Assembly: GCA_018823745.1 (NCBI GenBank)
Contig: JAHJHR010000012.1
Coordinates: 310,001-374,000 of the forward strand
DNA length: 64,000 nucleotides
Reading direction: 5' to 3'
Origin: Alphaproteobacteria bacterium
GTDB taxonomy: Bacteria; Pseudomonadota; Alphaproteobacteria; Oceanibaculales; Oceanibaculaceae
Part shown: positions 24,055-32,238 of the stretch, one piece after another
Position numbering within the stretch: the stretch's first letter is position 1
How the letters are laid out: each line of letters begins with the position of its first letter
Program-made: the position numbers and the translations under genes
Notes under the pieces: generated by a model
Database searches by the model: none
Seen by the model: the letters and a program-made list of their open reading frames with translations, nothing else
What the model was told of the DNA's origin: nothing

Positions 24055-25547
24055 GTTTCATAACTCCTTAGAACCGGCCGCAAATCGCGCGGCAGGCTGA
24101 TCTTGAACGTGGTGCCCTGACCGAATTCCGATTCGAGCGTGATTTCGCCGCCCAGATTGCGCACCACGGTGCGCACATGGGCGAGACCGATGCCCTCGCC
24201 AGGCTGATTCTGCGAGCCTGAGCGGCGGAACAGCTCAAACACCCGCTCGTGATCCTGCGGGGCGATGCCGCGACCATTATCGGCTATCGACAGAAGGACC
24301 TTGCCGTCACGGACGCTCTCGGCAGCGATCTTTATCTGCAGCGGCCGCGATGGCTCGCGATATTTGACAGCATTGTCCAGCAGATTGCCGAACACCTGCT
24401 CCAGCGCCAGCCGGTCGGTGACAAGGGACGCGACCTTGATCTCCAGCGTCACATCGCCGTCAGCCTCGTTGACCTGGTGCTGCACATTCGCCGCCGATTG
24501 TTCAAGAACGGCGTTCAGGTCGATCTGTTCCGGCTTCAGCTTGCGGCGCCCTTCGCGAGACAGCTTCAGGATGGCGTTGATCAGCCCGTCCATCTTCTTG
24601 GTCGAGGAGCGGATGAACTCCAACGCTTCGGGGATGTCCTCCTTGGCCGCCAGCCGGACCTCGGCGAAGCTCTCGTCATCCTCCGCGATGCTCGCGTTGG
24701 CGACAAAATTCTGGAGGCTGGCGAGACTGGATTCCAACTCACTGGTAAAGCCCATGATGTTGACCAGCGGTGCGCGCAGATCATGCGTCACGATATAGGC
24801 GAAGCGCTGTACTTCCTCATTCGCCCGGCCCAGCTCTGCCGTGCGCTCCCGGACCCGCCTTTCCAGCTCGATATTTAACTGCCCTTCATACCGGCGGGCG
24901 GCATTGATCTCGCGGGCATAGAGCGTAACCATCCAGGCAGAGCCGATGACCACGGCAAGGATGACCAGCGCGCCGATGATGGTGACCCAACGGACGGCGG
25001 CGGCGTTGTCGCGCTGCGATTCGACGCCGGTATTCAGCCGCAGATCCGTCAGGCGCTGCATTTCACCCAGACTCGCTCGCACGCCATCCATCAGCGCCTT
25101 GCCACGGTCGGTTTCCACCACCGCCAGGGCTTCGTCCACGCGGCCCTGACGGGCCAGATCGATCGTCCGGGTCACTTCCTCCAGCTTGGCAGTCAGAAGC
25201 GGCGCCAGAAGCTCCAGTTGCGCGCGCATCTCGGGTCGGTCGGCAACGCGCTCTTCCAGAAAGGTCAGCGCGCTGGGAATCGCGGTGATGGCCTGCTCAT
25301 AGGGCAGAAGATAAGCCTCCTCCCCGGTCAGCAGATAGCCACGCTGGCCGATCTCGGCATCCTGCATGCGGGACAGCAGGCCGACCACGACACCCCGCAC
25401 CTCACGCGCCGCGACGACATCCTCGAAATAGCCTTGCGTACGCTCAAACAGCAGCAAGGTCATCATCACAATGCCGAGCAGGGCCCCCAACCCGATTAAA
25501 AGGAAGAGAGCAGAGGACCGGATGAGGGTTTTACTGGAAATCGGCAT
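24051..25547 (-). CDS. CHASE3-domain sensor histidine kinase
   Basis: 498 residues. TM1 about 13-33, a CHASE3 sensor (about 38-180, with MQDAEIGQRGYLLTGEEAYLLPYE as hallmark), TM2 about 187-209, a coiled coil (220-245), HisKA with H255 in YIVTHDLRAPLVNIMGF, and a HATPase with DNAVKYRE, IADNGRGIAP and GEGIGLAHVRTVV. First gene of the kinase/Rcp1-like regulator/REC-kinase operon. All catalytic motifs look intact. CHASE3 ligands are unknown. Confidence 0.93.
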   Translation of the reverse strand: MPISSKTLIRSSALFLLIGLGALLGIVMMTLLLFERTQGYFEDVVAAREVRGVVVGLLSRMQDAEIGQRGYLLTGEEAYLLPYEQAITAIPSALTFLEERVADRPEMRAQLELLAPLLTAKLEEVTRTIDLARQGRVDEALAVVETDRGKALMDGVRASLGEMQRLTDLRLNTGVESQRDNAAAVRWVTIIGALVILAVVIGSAWMVTLYAREINAARRYEGQLNIELERRVRERTAELGRANEEVQRFAYIVTHDLRAPLVNIMGFTSELESSLASLQNFVANASIAEDDESFAEVRLAAKEDIPEALEFIRSSTKKMDGLINAILKLSREGRRKLKPEQIDLNAVLEQSAANVQHQVNEADGDVTLEIKVASLVTDRLALEQVFGNLLDNAVKYREPSRPLQIKIAAESVRDGKVLLSIADNGRGIAPQDHERVFELFRRSGSQNQPGEGIGLAHVRTVVRNLGGEITLESEFGQGTTFKISLPRDLRPVLRSYET

Positions 25548-25745
25548 TCAAAATGAGTGTCTGGAGGAAAGCGCGATTATCAATGCCGGAAATAAGGCTG
25601 GACGGCTACAGGAATCGCGATAGTTGATTTGGTTTACTTTAAAATTTGGGAAGTTAACCTTTGGCCTGATGCTTATAACCAAAAGTCGAGGCGCCGGGCG
25701 GCTCTGCCGCCGCGCCGACCGAAGGACGATGAAGGGCCTGACGTG

Positions 25746-26744
25746 ATGACGAGTGACGATACCGACGCCTTTCGCCGGCTGATCGACGGTCTGGACGATC
25801 ACGTTTTCTGCCTGATGGACAGAAAGGGAATTCTGCTGACCTGGCCGGAAACCGCGAACAGGCGCCTGGGATTTACCGACGATATGCAGCCGGGCGCGCA
25901 TTTTGCCGCGCTGTTTTCCGAAGCCGACCGGCAAACGGGCAAGCCGCAGGAGCTTTTGCACCTCGTGCAAGTGGAAGGGCGCTGCGAGGCAGAGCTGGCG
26001 CTGGTCCGGCAGGATGGAACCAGCCTGGTCGTACACCTGCTGCTGCAGGTGCTGCCGGATGGTGCGGGCTTCGGCGCCATCCTGCGCGTCATCGGCGAAT
26101 CGACGCCGGCGCAGCGGCTTCATGCGCGCAAGATGGAGGCGCTGGGCCGGCTTGCCGGCGGCCTTGTCCATGATTTCAATAACCAGCTGACAGCGATCAT
26201 CAGCGCCGCCCAACTGGCTGAGCGCCGCCAGACGCTCGACCAGATCCGGCCGCTGATCCAGATGATGCATGATTCTGCCCTGCGCGGCAGCCGGCTTACC
26301 CGCCAGCTGATGAATTTCGGCCGCCAGGATGCCGACCGGGCGCAGCCTGTCGATATCGGCGAGATGCTGCAGGACTGCATTGCGTTGCTGAAGCCCTCGC
26401 TGGGCCGGGATATCGAGATCGAGCTGAGCGTCGATACGCCCGTCCGCCCGGCCCTCGTGCGCCCGGCCATTCTGGAAATGGCCCTGGTTCATCTGGCCTT
26501 CACGCTGCGAGAAGCTTTGCCAGAGCGGGCACGCCTTCATTTCACGGCACGCAGCGATAGCTCCGGCGGCATCGCCATAGACCTCTCCGCCTCACCCGTG
26601 ACAGCGGGGGCAACACTGAGCCTGTCAGCGGTCACGGCACTTGTCCGCGAATGTGGGGGGAGGCTGAGCCGGGAAACGCTGGCCCCGCAGCAAGCACGCG
26701 AAATCGTGACCCTGCATTTGCCGGCCAGCACGGAAGAGCCTTAA
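25746..26744 (+). CDS. PAS-containing histidine kinase-like protein with degenerate ATPase domain
   Basis: 332 residues from the ATG at 25746 (GAAGGG 9 nt upstream). A PAS-like domain covers about residues 8-118, followed by a phosphoacceptor helix with H142 in GGLVHDFNNQLTAIISA, close to that of the CHASE hybrid kinase. The remaining C-terminal part aligns in length with a HATPase but lacks the N-box Asn (EMALVHLAFTLREALP in place of LLNLAxNARDAM), has no DxGxG G1 box and no GxGLGL G2 loop. The frame is otherwise intact. It is probably catalytically dead but could still be phosphorylated at H142 by another kinase, or act as a phosphatase or scaffold. Convergent and overlapping by 4 bp with a lone receiver gene. 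Confidence 0.8.
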   Translation: MTSDDTDAFRRLIDGLDDHVFCLMDRKGILLTWPETANRRLGFTDDMQPGAHFAALFSEADRQTGKPQELLHLVQVEGRCEAELALVRQDGTSLVVHLLLQVLPDGAGFGAILRVIGESTPAQRLHARKMEALGRLAGGLVHDFNNQLTAIISAAQLAERRQTLDQIRPLIQMMHDSALRGSRLTRQLMNFGRQDADRAQPVDIGEMLQDCIALLKPSLGRDIEIELSVDTPVRPALVRPAILEMALVHLAFTLREALPERARLHFTARSDSSGGIAIDLSASPVTAGATLSLSAVTALVRECGGRLSRETLAPQQAREIVTLHLPASTEEP

Positions 26745-27145
26745 GCCAGCGTACCGTTATGAACCATCTGCCGGGCCTGGCTCAGCAGCGCCTCCATCTC
26801 GAAGGGCTTCAGGATGATAGCCATGCCGGGCAACAGGCCGGAAGCCAGTTCCTTGTCGGCAAAGCCGGTAACCAGCAGGATTTTCACATCCGGCCACAGC
26901 TGACGGGCCGCATCGGCCAGCGCGCGACCATCGAGACCGGGCAGGCGGACATCGGTGATCAGCAGGTCGATTTTCTGGCCGGATTCCAGCAGGGCCAGCG
27001 CCGCCGGGCCATCGCCCGCATCCAGCACCGTGTAGCCGTCCTCGGTCAGCAATTCGACCATCAGATCGCGGATGATAAATTCATCCTCAACCACCAGCAC
27101 CGTAGCACCGGCATTCTCTCGATGCGTCTGCACCATCTCCGCCAT
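26741..27145 (-). CDS. Single-domain response regulator
   Basis: 134 residues from the ATG at 27145 (the frame extends to 27181; GGAAA lies about 10 nt upstream of the chosen start). Receiver only: E20-D21-E22 pocket, D65 in LLITDVRLPGLDG, VTGF switch, and K in AIILKPFEM. Similar to the receivers attached to PAS hybrid kinases, so together with the convergent degenerate kinase it may represent a split hybrid system. The two genes overlap at their 3' ends in CTTAAG. Confidence 0.88.
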   Translation of the reverse strand: MAEMVQTHRENAGATVLVVEDEFIIRDLMVELLTEDGYTVLDAGDGPAALALLESGQKIDLLITDVRLPGLDGRALADAARQLWPDVKILLVTGFADKELASGLLPGMAIILKPFEMEALLSQARQMVHNGTLA

Positions 27146-27284
27146 CAGCTTTATTTCCAGAACATTCCGCGAAGCCACCACTCGGCTTCACCCGTCGCCC
27201 AACATCCATCGGGCCGATTTGTTCATTTCCCCGCTGATATACGGCGTACTGGCGCTGGCCGCAAAGCCTTATAAGAAAACGTTA

Positions 27285-27296
27285 ATCATTAATGAT
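27285..27296. repeat. 12-bp palindrome between panC and the receiver gene
   Basis: ATCATTAATGAT is a perfect palindrome in an AT-rich stretch 19 bp beyond the panC stop and about 140 bp upstream of the receiver start on the minus strand. It could be an operator for the receiver gene; AT-rich palindromes of this length also arise by chance. Confidence 0.25.
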
Positions 27297-27315
27297 CAAA
27301 AGGCATGGCCTGTGG

Positions 27316-28155
27316 TCAGAGACCCAGCACGAGATTGTCGAGCAGCCGGGTCTTGCCGATGCGCACGGCCAGCGACAGCAGCGCGCCTTCCGCCCCGACC
27401 TCGTCGAGTTCCGCCAGGGTCTCCGGATGGGCGGCGCTGACATAGTCAATTGCTGCCAGCGCCTCGCCTGACAGCACCTCGCGCATTGTCGCCCGCAACG
27501 CGCCGGCATCCCGCTGGCCGGCCGTGAAATCAGCCTCGGCGGCGCGCAAGGCACGGATCACCACCAGCGCCGCCTGACGCTCGGGCGGGCTGAGATAGGC
27601 ATTGCGGCTGCTCATCGCCAGGCCATCCTCGGTGCGCACCGTCCGGCAGACGACGATCTCCACCGGCATGTCCAGATCGCGCACCAGCTTGCGCACCACG
27701 ACGCATTGCTGGGCGTCCTTCTGGCCGAAATAGGCGCGGGTCGGCTGGGTGATGTTCAGCAGCTTCGCCACCACCGTGGCAACGCCGTCGAAGTGGCCGG
27801 GGCGCACCGCCCCCTCCAGCATCCCCGTCACACCGCCGATCTCGATCCGCGTATCGAAGCCGGCGGGATACATCACCTCCGGCCCGGACGGCACGAAAGC
27901 AAAGGCGCAGCCTTCGGCGCGCAGCAGATCCAGATCGCGCTCCAGTGCGCGGGGGTAGCTGGAGAAATCCTCATTGGCCGCGAATTGGGTCGGGTTCACG
28001 AAGATGGTGGCGGCCGCCGCCCCGCATTCCGATCTGGCACGGCGGACCAGGCTGAGATGCCCCTCATGCAGGAACCCCATGGTCGGCACCAGCCCCAGCG
28101 TCGGGACGGTGGCGCGCAGAGCGCGAAATTCCGCAATGCTCCGCGCGATCTCCAT
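27316..28155 (-). CDS. panC: Pantothenate synthetase PanC
   Basis: 279 residues. The nucleotidyltransferase HxGH motif is H30-E-G-H33 in GFLHEGHLSLV; other family blocks are VPTMG, FVNPTQFAANEDFSSYPR, YFGQKDAQQC and LAMSSRNAYLSP. It joins pantoate and beta-alanine with ATP in CoA biosynthesis, in the cytoplasm. Start lies 5 bp after the panB stop, so panB-panC form an operon, in the usual metabolic order. Confidence 0.97.
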   Translation of the reverse strand: MEIARSIAEFRALRATVPTLGLVPTMGFLHEGHLSLVRRARSECGAAAATIFVNPTQFAANEDFSSYPRALERDLDLLRAEGCAFAFVPSGPEVMYPAGFDTRIEIGGVTGMLEGAVRPGHFDGVATVVAKLLNITQPTRAYFGQKDAQQCVVVRKLVRDLDMPVEIVVCRTVRTEDGLAMSSRNAYLSPPERQAALVVIRALRAAEADFTAGQRDAGALRATMREVLSGEALAAIDYVSAAHPETLAELDEVGAEGALLSLAVRIGKTRLLDNLVLGL

Positions 28156-28160
28156 ACCGC

Positions 28161-28997
28161 TCAGCCCTTCACATCCGCCAGCGCCTGGGCCAGCGCGTCC
28201 GGTTCCATCTTCGCACTGTTGGCGGCGGTCGGGAAGGCATGCGACGCGACATCCCCGGCATACTCCTTCAGCGCCGCCTCGATGGCGCTGCCAATCTCGG
28301 CATAGCGCCGGGCATGGCGTGGCGACTTGTCACCATACAGGCCCAGAAGATCATGCCAGACCTGCACCTGCCCGGCGCAGCCCACGCCGGCGCCGATGCC
28401 GATGGTCGGAATCTCCAGCCTGTCGGTGATGGCTGCCGCCAGTTCGGCCGGCACCAGCTCCAGCACCACGGCGAAGGCCCCGGCCGCCTGCAGCGCCAGC
28501 GCATCCTCGATCAGCTGGCGCGCATCATCGGCCTGCTTGCCCTGGACGCGGATGCCGATCTGGTTCTCAGATTGCGGGGTATAGCCAAGATGGCCCATCA
28601 CCGGCACGCCCAGCTCGGTCAATCGGCGCACAGCGGGAATGATCGGCGCCCCGCCCTCCAGCTTCACCGCCTGCACGCCGGCCTGCTGCATCAGCCGCTG
28701 GGCAGCGCCGACAGCCTGCTCCGGCGTGGCATAGGTGAGAAAGGGCAGGTCGGCGACGATCAGCGCCTTTGTGCTGCCCCGCACCACGGCGGCAGCGTGG
28801 CGTACGATGTCATCCAGCGTCACCGGCAGGGTGCTGGAGTGGCCATGCACCACCATGCCCATGGAATCGCCGACCAGAATCATCGGTATACCGGCCCGGT
28901 CGACGATCTGCGCCGAGGTATAGTCATAGGCGGTGATCATCGGGATCGCCACCTTGTCGGCTGTCATCTTCTGGATGTCGCGAATCGTGATTCGCAT
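28161..28997 (-). CDS. panB: 3-methyl-2-oxobutanoate hydroxymethyltransferase PanB
   Basis: 278 residues from the ATG at 28997 (GGGGGA 5 nt upstream; the frame runs on to 29084). Motifs: [38 protein letters not shown] with metal ligands, [14 protein letters not shown] and [24 protein letters not shown]. Makes ketopantoate from 2-oxoisovalerate and methylene-tetrahydrofolate. First gene of panBC. panD is not in the window. Confidence 0.97.
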   Translation of the reverse strand: MRITIRDIQKMTADKVAIPMITAYDYTSAQIVDRAGIPMILVGDSMGMVVHGHSSTLPVTLDDIVRHAAAVVRGSTKALIVADLPFLTYATPEQAVGAAQRLMQQAGVQAVKLEGGAPIIPAVRRLTELGVPVMGHLGYTPQSENQIGIRVQGKQADDARQLIEDALALQAAGAFAVVLELVPAELAAAITDRLEIPTIGIGAGVGCAGQVQVWHDLLGLYGDKSPRHARRYAEIGSAIEAALKEYAGDVASHAFPTAANSAKMEPDALAQALADVKG

Positions 28998-29114
28998 GGC
29001 ATTCCCCCGGAGGATCGTTTTTTTAAGAAACCAGGCTCTGTCGGCCCGGGTCGCACGGTAGCCCGCCAGCAACCGCAGGGTCAATCCGCCCTTCGCAACT
29101 GCAAAAACCCGACA

Positions 29115-30473
29115 TTAAAGCAGCAGCAGTATTACTGCCGAATAGGCTGCGAACAGCATCAGCATGAAACGAAGATTCTGCCCGAAGGCGAGCCGCCGGG
29201 CCGACACGCCGAACAGATTGGCGCAGATCAGGAAGGCGATGGAGCCCATTGCCGACATCGTGCCAAAGGTCCAGCCGAGCAGACCGGCCAAGGCGAGCAA
29301 GGCCAGATGCAGAGCATCCGGCATGCTGGGGCCGAACAGCGTCAGCAGCACCGTGGTCGGCACCACCATATGCACGCCCAGCGAAGAGAACAGGGCAATG
29401 CCCAGCAGCGTCGCCACGATCATCGCCGGCGGGCCCAGCGCCGCCACCAGCTGCTGGCTCAGCGCGTTGATCTCCGGCGTCGCCGTCACCCCGGCGGCGA
29501 AGACAAGCGCGGAAACGAAGACCGCGATCTCATTATCGAAACTGCCGACAGTCTGCCGGATCATCCCCGCCATGGCGCGACCCCGCCCCTTGGCGGCCGG
29601 CACCAGCAGCGGCGATATCAGCGCCACCGCTACGGCAAAGACAGGCACCACCAGAATCGCCGCCTGCACCGTGCTCAGCCCACCGGCGAAGATCACCGTG
29701 ATATTGGCGACCACGATCAGGAAGACCGGCATCAGCACCGCCCAGAGCGCCTGCCAGAAGCTGGCCGGCAGGCTGCGCGGCAGGCGGGCCTGGCCGATGA
29801 GATGCGGAATCGTCAGCACGACCAGGCTGAGGGCGCAGCCCAGACCCATCAGCAGCGGCAGGTCGAGTCCCGGCAGCGAGGCGCCGACAATGCCCATGGC
29901 GACGGTGAAGGGCGAGAAGAACACGGCGAAGGACAAGCCGCGCATCCCCCAGGCGGCCGCATCCAGGCGGACTTCCGGGTCGGGCTCCCGGGCGACGAAG
30001 GGGGCAAGCACGCTGATCGCGCCGATCGCCAGCGGCAGCGAAAACAGCATGCCGAGCAGTTGCAGCGCGCCGCGCTTGGCCTGCGGCCGGAAGGCGATGA
30101 AGCTGTCCTGCACCGTGCGCAGCGAGGGCGAGCTTTGCACAATGGCGCGCAGCAGATGCAGGCAGCCGAGAAAGGCGACGAAGCGCGAGGCGTTCTCCAG
30201 CGCGCCCAGCCCGACCATCCAGGCTTCGCTGCGGGCCAGCATCAGCGCCCCGGTCCCACCGAACACCAGCACGGCGAAGCGCGGATAACCGGACCGCGTC
30301 GCTGCCGCCCAGAGGCTGAGAACCAGCGCCAATATGCCGGCAATCGATACCGCCAGACGCCAGTCTGTCACCGTCTCGATGGCAGCGAGAAGCCACAGCA
30401 GGAAGATGATCGGCGGCACGACCTGCCGGGCAAGGGCCCGGCCTGCGCTTTCACTCCCCGCGCCCTCACTCAT
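29115..30473 (-). CDS. Polytopic inner-membrane protein of unknown function
   Basis: 452 residues, very hydrophobic, with about 10-12 predicted membrane segments starting at about residue 18 (VVPPIIFLLWLLAAIETVTDW). The central segment GAISVLAPFVARE and the C-terminal VATLLGIALFSSLGVHMVVPTTVLLTLFG and GTMSAMGSIAFLICANLFG, with small-residue turns in the two halves, look like an ion-transporter or permease fold with internal repeat, but I do not recognise a family. 100 bp downstream of the SMP-30-like lactonase on the same strand, so it could transport a sugar acid or related anion; that is only context. Confidence 0.75.
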   Translation of the reverse strand: MSEGAGSESAGRALARQVVPPIIFLLWLLAAIETVTDWRLAVSIAGILALVLSLWAAATRSGYPRFAVLVFGGTGALMLARSEAWMVGLGALENASRFVAFLGCLHLLRAIVQSSPSLRTVQDSFIAFRPQAKRGALQLLGMLFSLPLAIGAISVLAPFVAREPDPEVRLDAAAWGMRGLSFAVFFSPFTVAMGIVGASLPGLDLPLLMGLGCALSLVVLTIPHLIGQARLPRSLPASFWQALWAVLMPVFLIVVANITVIFAGGLSTVQAAILVVPVFAVAVALISPLLVPAAKGRGRAMAGMIRQTVGSFDNEIAVFVSALVFAAGVTATPEINALSQQLVAALGPPAMIVATLLGIALFSSLGVHMVVPTTVLLTLFGPSMPDALHLALLALAGLLGWTFGTMSAMGSIAFLICANLFGVSARRLAFGQNLRFMLMLFAAYSAVILLLL

Positions 30474-30502
30474 TGATTCTGTCCATTTCCGGCTGTGTCA
30501 TG

Positions 30503-30517
30503 CCTGCATCATGCAGG
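30503..30517. repeat. Short palindrome upstream of the membrane-protein gene
   Basis: CCTGCAT-C-ATGCAGG, a perfect 7-1-7 inverted repeat, lies 30 bp upstream of the membrane-protein start and within the 100-bp gap after the lactonase gene. An operator or a small hairpin are both possible. Confidence 0.35.
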
Positions 30518-30573
30518 GCGCGCCGATGATCCCGCCGTGAAAATATCGCGCCCCTTTCATGCAGGGGCGGCAA

Positions 30574-31545
30574 TCACCCGCCAGCCACACCCTGGGTATT
30601 CACATAGAGCGCATAGACCGACTGGCTGGCGGCCATAAACAGCCGGTTGCGCTTCGGCCCGCCGAAACAGACATTGGCGCAGCGTTCCGGCAGTGCGACC
30701 CGGCCGATCTTTGTGCCATCAGGGGCGAAGACCAGCACACCGTCCAGCTCCGGCGTGCCCATGCCCCAGCCGGCCCAGATATTACCGTCCACGTCGCAGC
30801 GCATGCCATCCGGCGTGCCGCCGGGACCGGCATCGACGAAGACGCGCTTGTTGCGGATGCCCGTACCCTCCGCCGTCACATCATAGGCCAGGATCTTGCG
30901 ATAGGGCACGCCGCGCGATTCGACGATGTAGAGGATTTTCTCGTCGGGCGAGAAGCACAGCCCGTTCGGCCCCAGCACATCATCGGCGACGATACTGGCC
31001 TGCCCGGTCGTCCCGTCGATGCGATAGACCGCGTGGCCCAGTTCCGGCTCCGCCTTGTGGCCCTCGTAATCGCCATGGATGCCAAAGGGCGGATCGGTGA
31101 ACCAGATCGAGCCATCCGATTTCACCACCACATCATTGGGCGAATTGAGGCGTTTGCCCTGCCACTTGTCCATCAGCACGGTGATGGAGCCGTCATATTC
31201 CGTGCGGGTGACCCGCCGTCCGCCATGCTCGCAGGTAACCAGCCGGCCTTGTCGGTCGCGGGTATGGCCATTGGCGTGATCGGATGGCTTGCGGTAGAGG
31301 CTGACCTGCCCGGTCTCCTCCTCCCATTTCAGGATGCGATTGTTCGGAATATCGCTCCACAGCAGATAGCGGCCATCGCCGACCCAGACCGGCCCCTCGG
31401 CCCAGCGGCTGCCGGTATGCAGCCGCTCCACTGCGGCGCTGAACAGGCGGTATTTATCGAAGCGCGGATCAAGCGTCTCGATGGCGGGATCGGGATAGCG
31501 CGGATAGGCGCGCCAGCCCGCTGTGGCGGGATTTTCCTGGGTCAT
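30574..31545 (-). CDS. SMP-30/gluconolactonase-like beta-propeller hydrolase
   Basis: 323 residues. The SMP-30 signatures are present: SRWAEGPVW with the metal-binding Glu (about residue 50), KRLNSPNDVVVKSDGSIWFTDPPFG with the metal-binding Asn, GPNGLCFSPDEKILY, and GGTPDGMRCDVDGNIWAG with the catalytic Asp. Enzymes of this family hydrolyse lactones of sugar acids or other small lactones with a divalent metal. No signal peptide, so cytosolic. Downstream on the same strand is an unidentified membrane protein. Confidence 0.9.
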   Translation of the reverse strand: MTQENPATAGWRAYPRYPDPAIETLDPRFDKYRLFSAAVERLHTGSRWAEGPVWVGDGRYLLWSDIPNNRILKWEEETGQVSLYRKPSDHANGHTRDRQGRLVTCEHGGRRVTRTEYDGSITVLMDKWQGKRLNSPNDVVVKSDGSIWFTDPPFGIHGDYEGHKAEPELGHAVYRIDGTTGQASIVADDVLGPNGLCFSPDEKILYIVESRGVPYRKILAYDVTAEGTGIRNKRVFVDAGPGGTPDGMRCDVDGNIWAGWGMGTPELDGVLVFAPDGTKIGRVALPERCANVCFGGPKRNRLFMAASQSVYALYVNTQGVAGG

Positions 31546-31595
31546 GGGCCTCAGCCTATACCGCGCCCCAACCGCCCGGCAAGCTGCCGTCAGAA

Positions 31596-31667
31596 CACCC
31601 TATCGAAAAGTTATATATCAATCCTATATATTCACGATTGATATTATCCCGCCGACTGGATAGGGTG
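31596..31667. promoter_or_regulatory. Nested, nearly concentric inverted repeats upstream of padR
   Basis: An outer pair CACCCTATC (31596-31604) and GATAGGGTG (31659-31667) encloses an inner pair ATATCAATC (31615-31623) and GATTGATAT (31636-31644). All four arms are 9 bp and exact, and the two centres differ by only about 2 bp. A -10-like TATTAT (31642-31647) overlaps the inner right arm. The region precedes a PadR regulator gene by 29 bp and is much more AT-rich than the surrounding genes, so it is the likely operator/promoter of the PadR-RND operon. Confidence 0.6.
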
Positions 31668-31695
31668 CGCGCCAAGTGAATGAGAGGATGCGGAA

Positions 31696-32238
31696 ATGGA
31701 CGTGAAGACCCTGTGTCTGTCTGTCCTGAGCCTCGGCGAGGCCAGCGGTTACGAGATACGCAAGCATTTCGAGGAAGGCGCCTTCCGGCATTTCCAGACC
31801 GCCACCTTCGGATCGATCTACCCCGCCCTCGGCAAGCTGTACGAGCTGGGCCAGGTCAGCGTCATCGAGCATGAGCAGGATGGCCGGCCCGACAAGAAGG
31901 TCTACACCCTGACCGAAAGCGGCCGGACCGCCCTGCAGCAGGCCCTGCTGCGCGACCCGGCACCCGACGCCATGCGCTCCGATCTGCTGGTTCAGCTGTT
32001 CTTCGCCCATCTGCTGCCGCCGGAAAAAGTGGCGGCGCTGATCGACCAGCGGATCGCCGAATACCGTGCCTGCATCGAAAAGATGACCGGCTGCACCAAG
32101 GCACCCCCCGGGCATGGTTTCGTCCAGGGCATGGGGCTGGCGATCTATTCCGCTGCTGCCATCTACCTGGAACAGAACAAGGCCGGGCTGATGGCCCGGC
32201 TGACCGCCGACCGCCCGGAAAAGGATACGGCAGAATGA
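31696..32238 (+). CDS. PadR-family transcriptional regulator
   Basis: 180 residues. PadR winged helix at residues 1-85 (LSVLSLGEASGYEIRKHF, GSIYPALGKLYELGQV, KVYTLTESGRTAL) followed by a helical C-terminal dimerisation domain. PadR regulators generally repress neighbouring genes until a phenolic or drug ligand binds. The gene overlaps the RND adaptor start by 4 bp (ATGA), so regulator and pump are one transcript and the system should be autoregulated through the nested palindromes upstream. Confidence 0.93.
   Translation: MDVKTLCLSVLSLGEASGYEIRKHFEEGAFRHFQTATFGSIYPALGKLYELGQVSVIEHEQDGRPDKKVYTLTESGRTALQQALLRDPAPDAMRSDLLVQLFFAHLLPPEKVAALIDQRIAEYRACIEKMTGCTKAPPGHGFVQGMGLAIYSAAAIYLEQNKAGLMARLTADRPEKDTAE

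Noticed and set aside
28239..30476. 745-codon plus-strand open frame
   Set aside because: Antisense to panB and the membrane-protein gene; low-complexity Q/H/R/G translation without motifs.
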